NCBI GenBank assembly: GCA_900765115.1
Contig: CAAFQK010000088.1
Span: 1-13,189 of the forward strand
From: an uncultured Collinsella sp.
GTDB lineage: Bacteria > Actinomycetota > Coriobacteriia > Coriobacteriales > Coriobacteriaceae
Direction: 5' to 3'
DNA length: 13,189 bases
Shown here one piece after another: positions 13,156 through 13,189 of the stretch. How positions within the stretch are numbered: the first letter of the stretch is position 1; every line of letters starts with the position of its first letter. The notes below the pieces were generated by a model. It was not told the origin of the DNA, did not search any database, and worked only from the letters and a program-made list of their open reading frames with translations. The position numbers and the translations under genes are program-made.

Positions 13156-13189
13156 CTAGAATTCGTCGTTGGAGTAATGAAGGTGACGA
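13156..13189 (-). CDS. Possible 3' end of a minus-strand gene, cut by the window edge
   Basis: On the minus strand the last bases read as a frame ending RHLHYSNDEF and a TAG at 13156-13158, followed by a palindromic terminator candidate 28 bases further on. An acidic, polar tail before a hairpin is typical of a real C-terminus. Ten codons are not enough to recognise a family, and this could be chance. Confidence 0.3.
   Translation of the reverse strand, partial: RHLHYSNDEF

Overview
The window looks like a chromosomal segment of a high-GC anaerobic actinobacterium of the class Coriobacteriia, most likely Collinsella or a close relative. This is inferred from protein style, codon use (strong C/G third positions, GAG/GTC/GCC rich) and gene content; there is no rRNA or species marker to prove it. 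Almost the whole window is ordinary core metabolism, plus a complete-looking but split nickel-pincer lactate racemase locus. The intergenic spaces hold unusually elaborate palindromic DNA.

Layout: an intrinsic terminator of an upstream gene sits at the left edge. It is followed by hisS (+, histidyl-tRNA synthetase), a hairpin, and ppc (+, PEP carboxylase) behind a clear TATAAT box. About 880 bases without a gene follow. They hold a very large nested palindrome, a decayed copy of it, an AT-rich stretch with direct repeats and a short operator-like palindrome, and a terminator-like hairpin. Next come larA (+, TTG start) and an aquaglyceroporin gene of the larD type (+). A second nested palindrome of the same architecture lies between this pair and three convergent minus-strand genes, larB, larC (LarC1 part only) and a TetR-type regulator. 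Upstream of larB is a perfect 10-12-10 inverted repeat. serB (-) and aspS (+) are divergent; aspS has a hairpin just before its Shine-Dalgarno and a strong terminator after it. The right end carries a small array of REP-like hairpins, a perfect 26-bp palindrome, and probably the 3' end of a minus-strand gene.

How the genes work together: LarB, and LarC together with a LarE that is not in this window, build the nickel-pincer nucleotide cofactor that is attached to Lys184 of LarA. LarA interconverts D- and L-lactate, and the channel next to it probably passes lactic acid. The cofactor genes and the enzyme/channel genes lie on opposite strands and converge. The TetR gene, 2 nt after larC, is the obvious candidate regulator. 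hisS and aspS, which are neighbours in many Gram-positive bacteria, here flank the ppc/lar/serB block.

The strongest candidates for something undescribed are the nested palindrome family (helices diverge completely between copies but stay complementary, while 12-nt internal loops are conserved), the LarC that lacks its LarC2 domain but carries a 46-residue stretch with 27 histidines, and the REP-like hairpin array beyond aspS.
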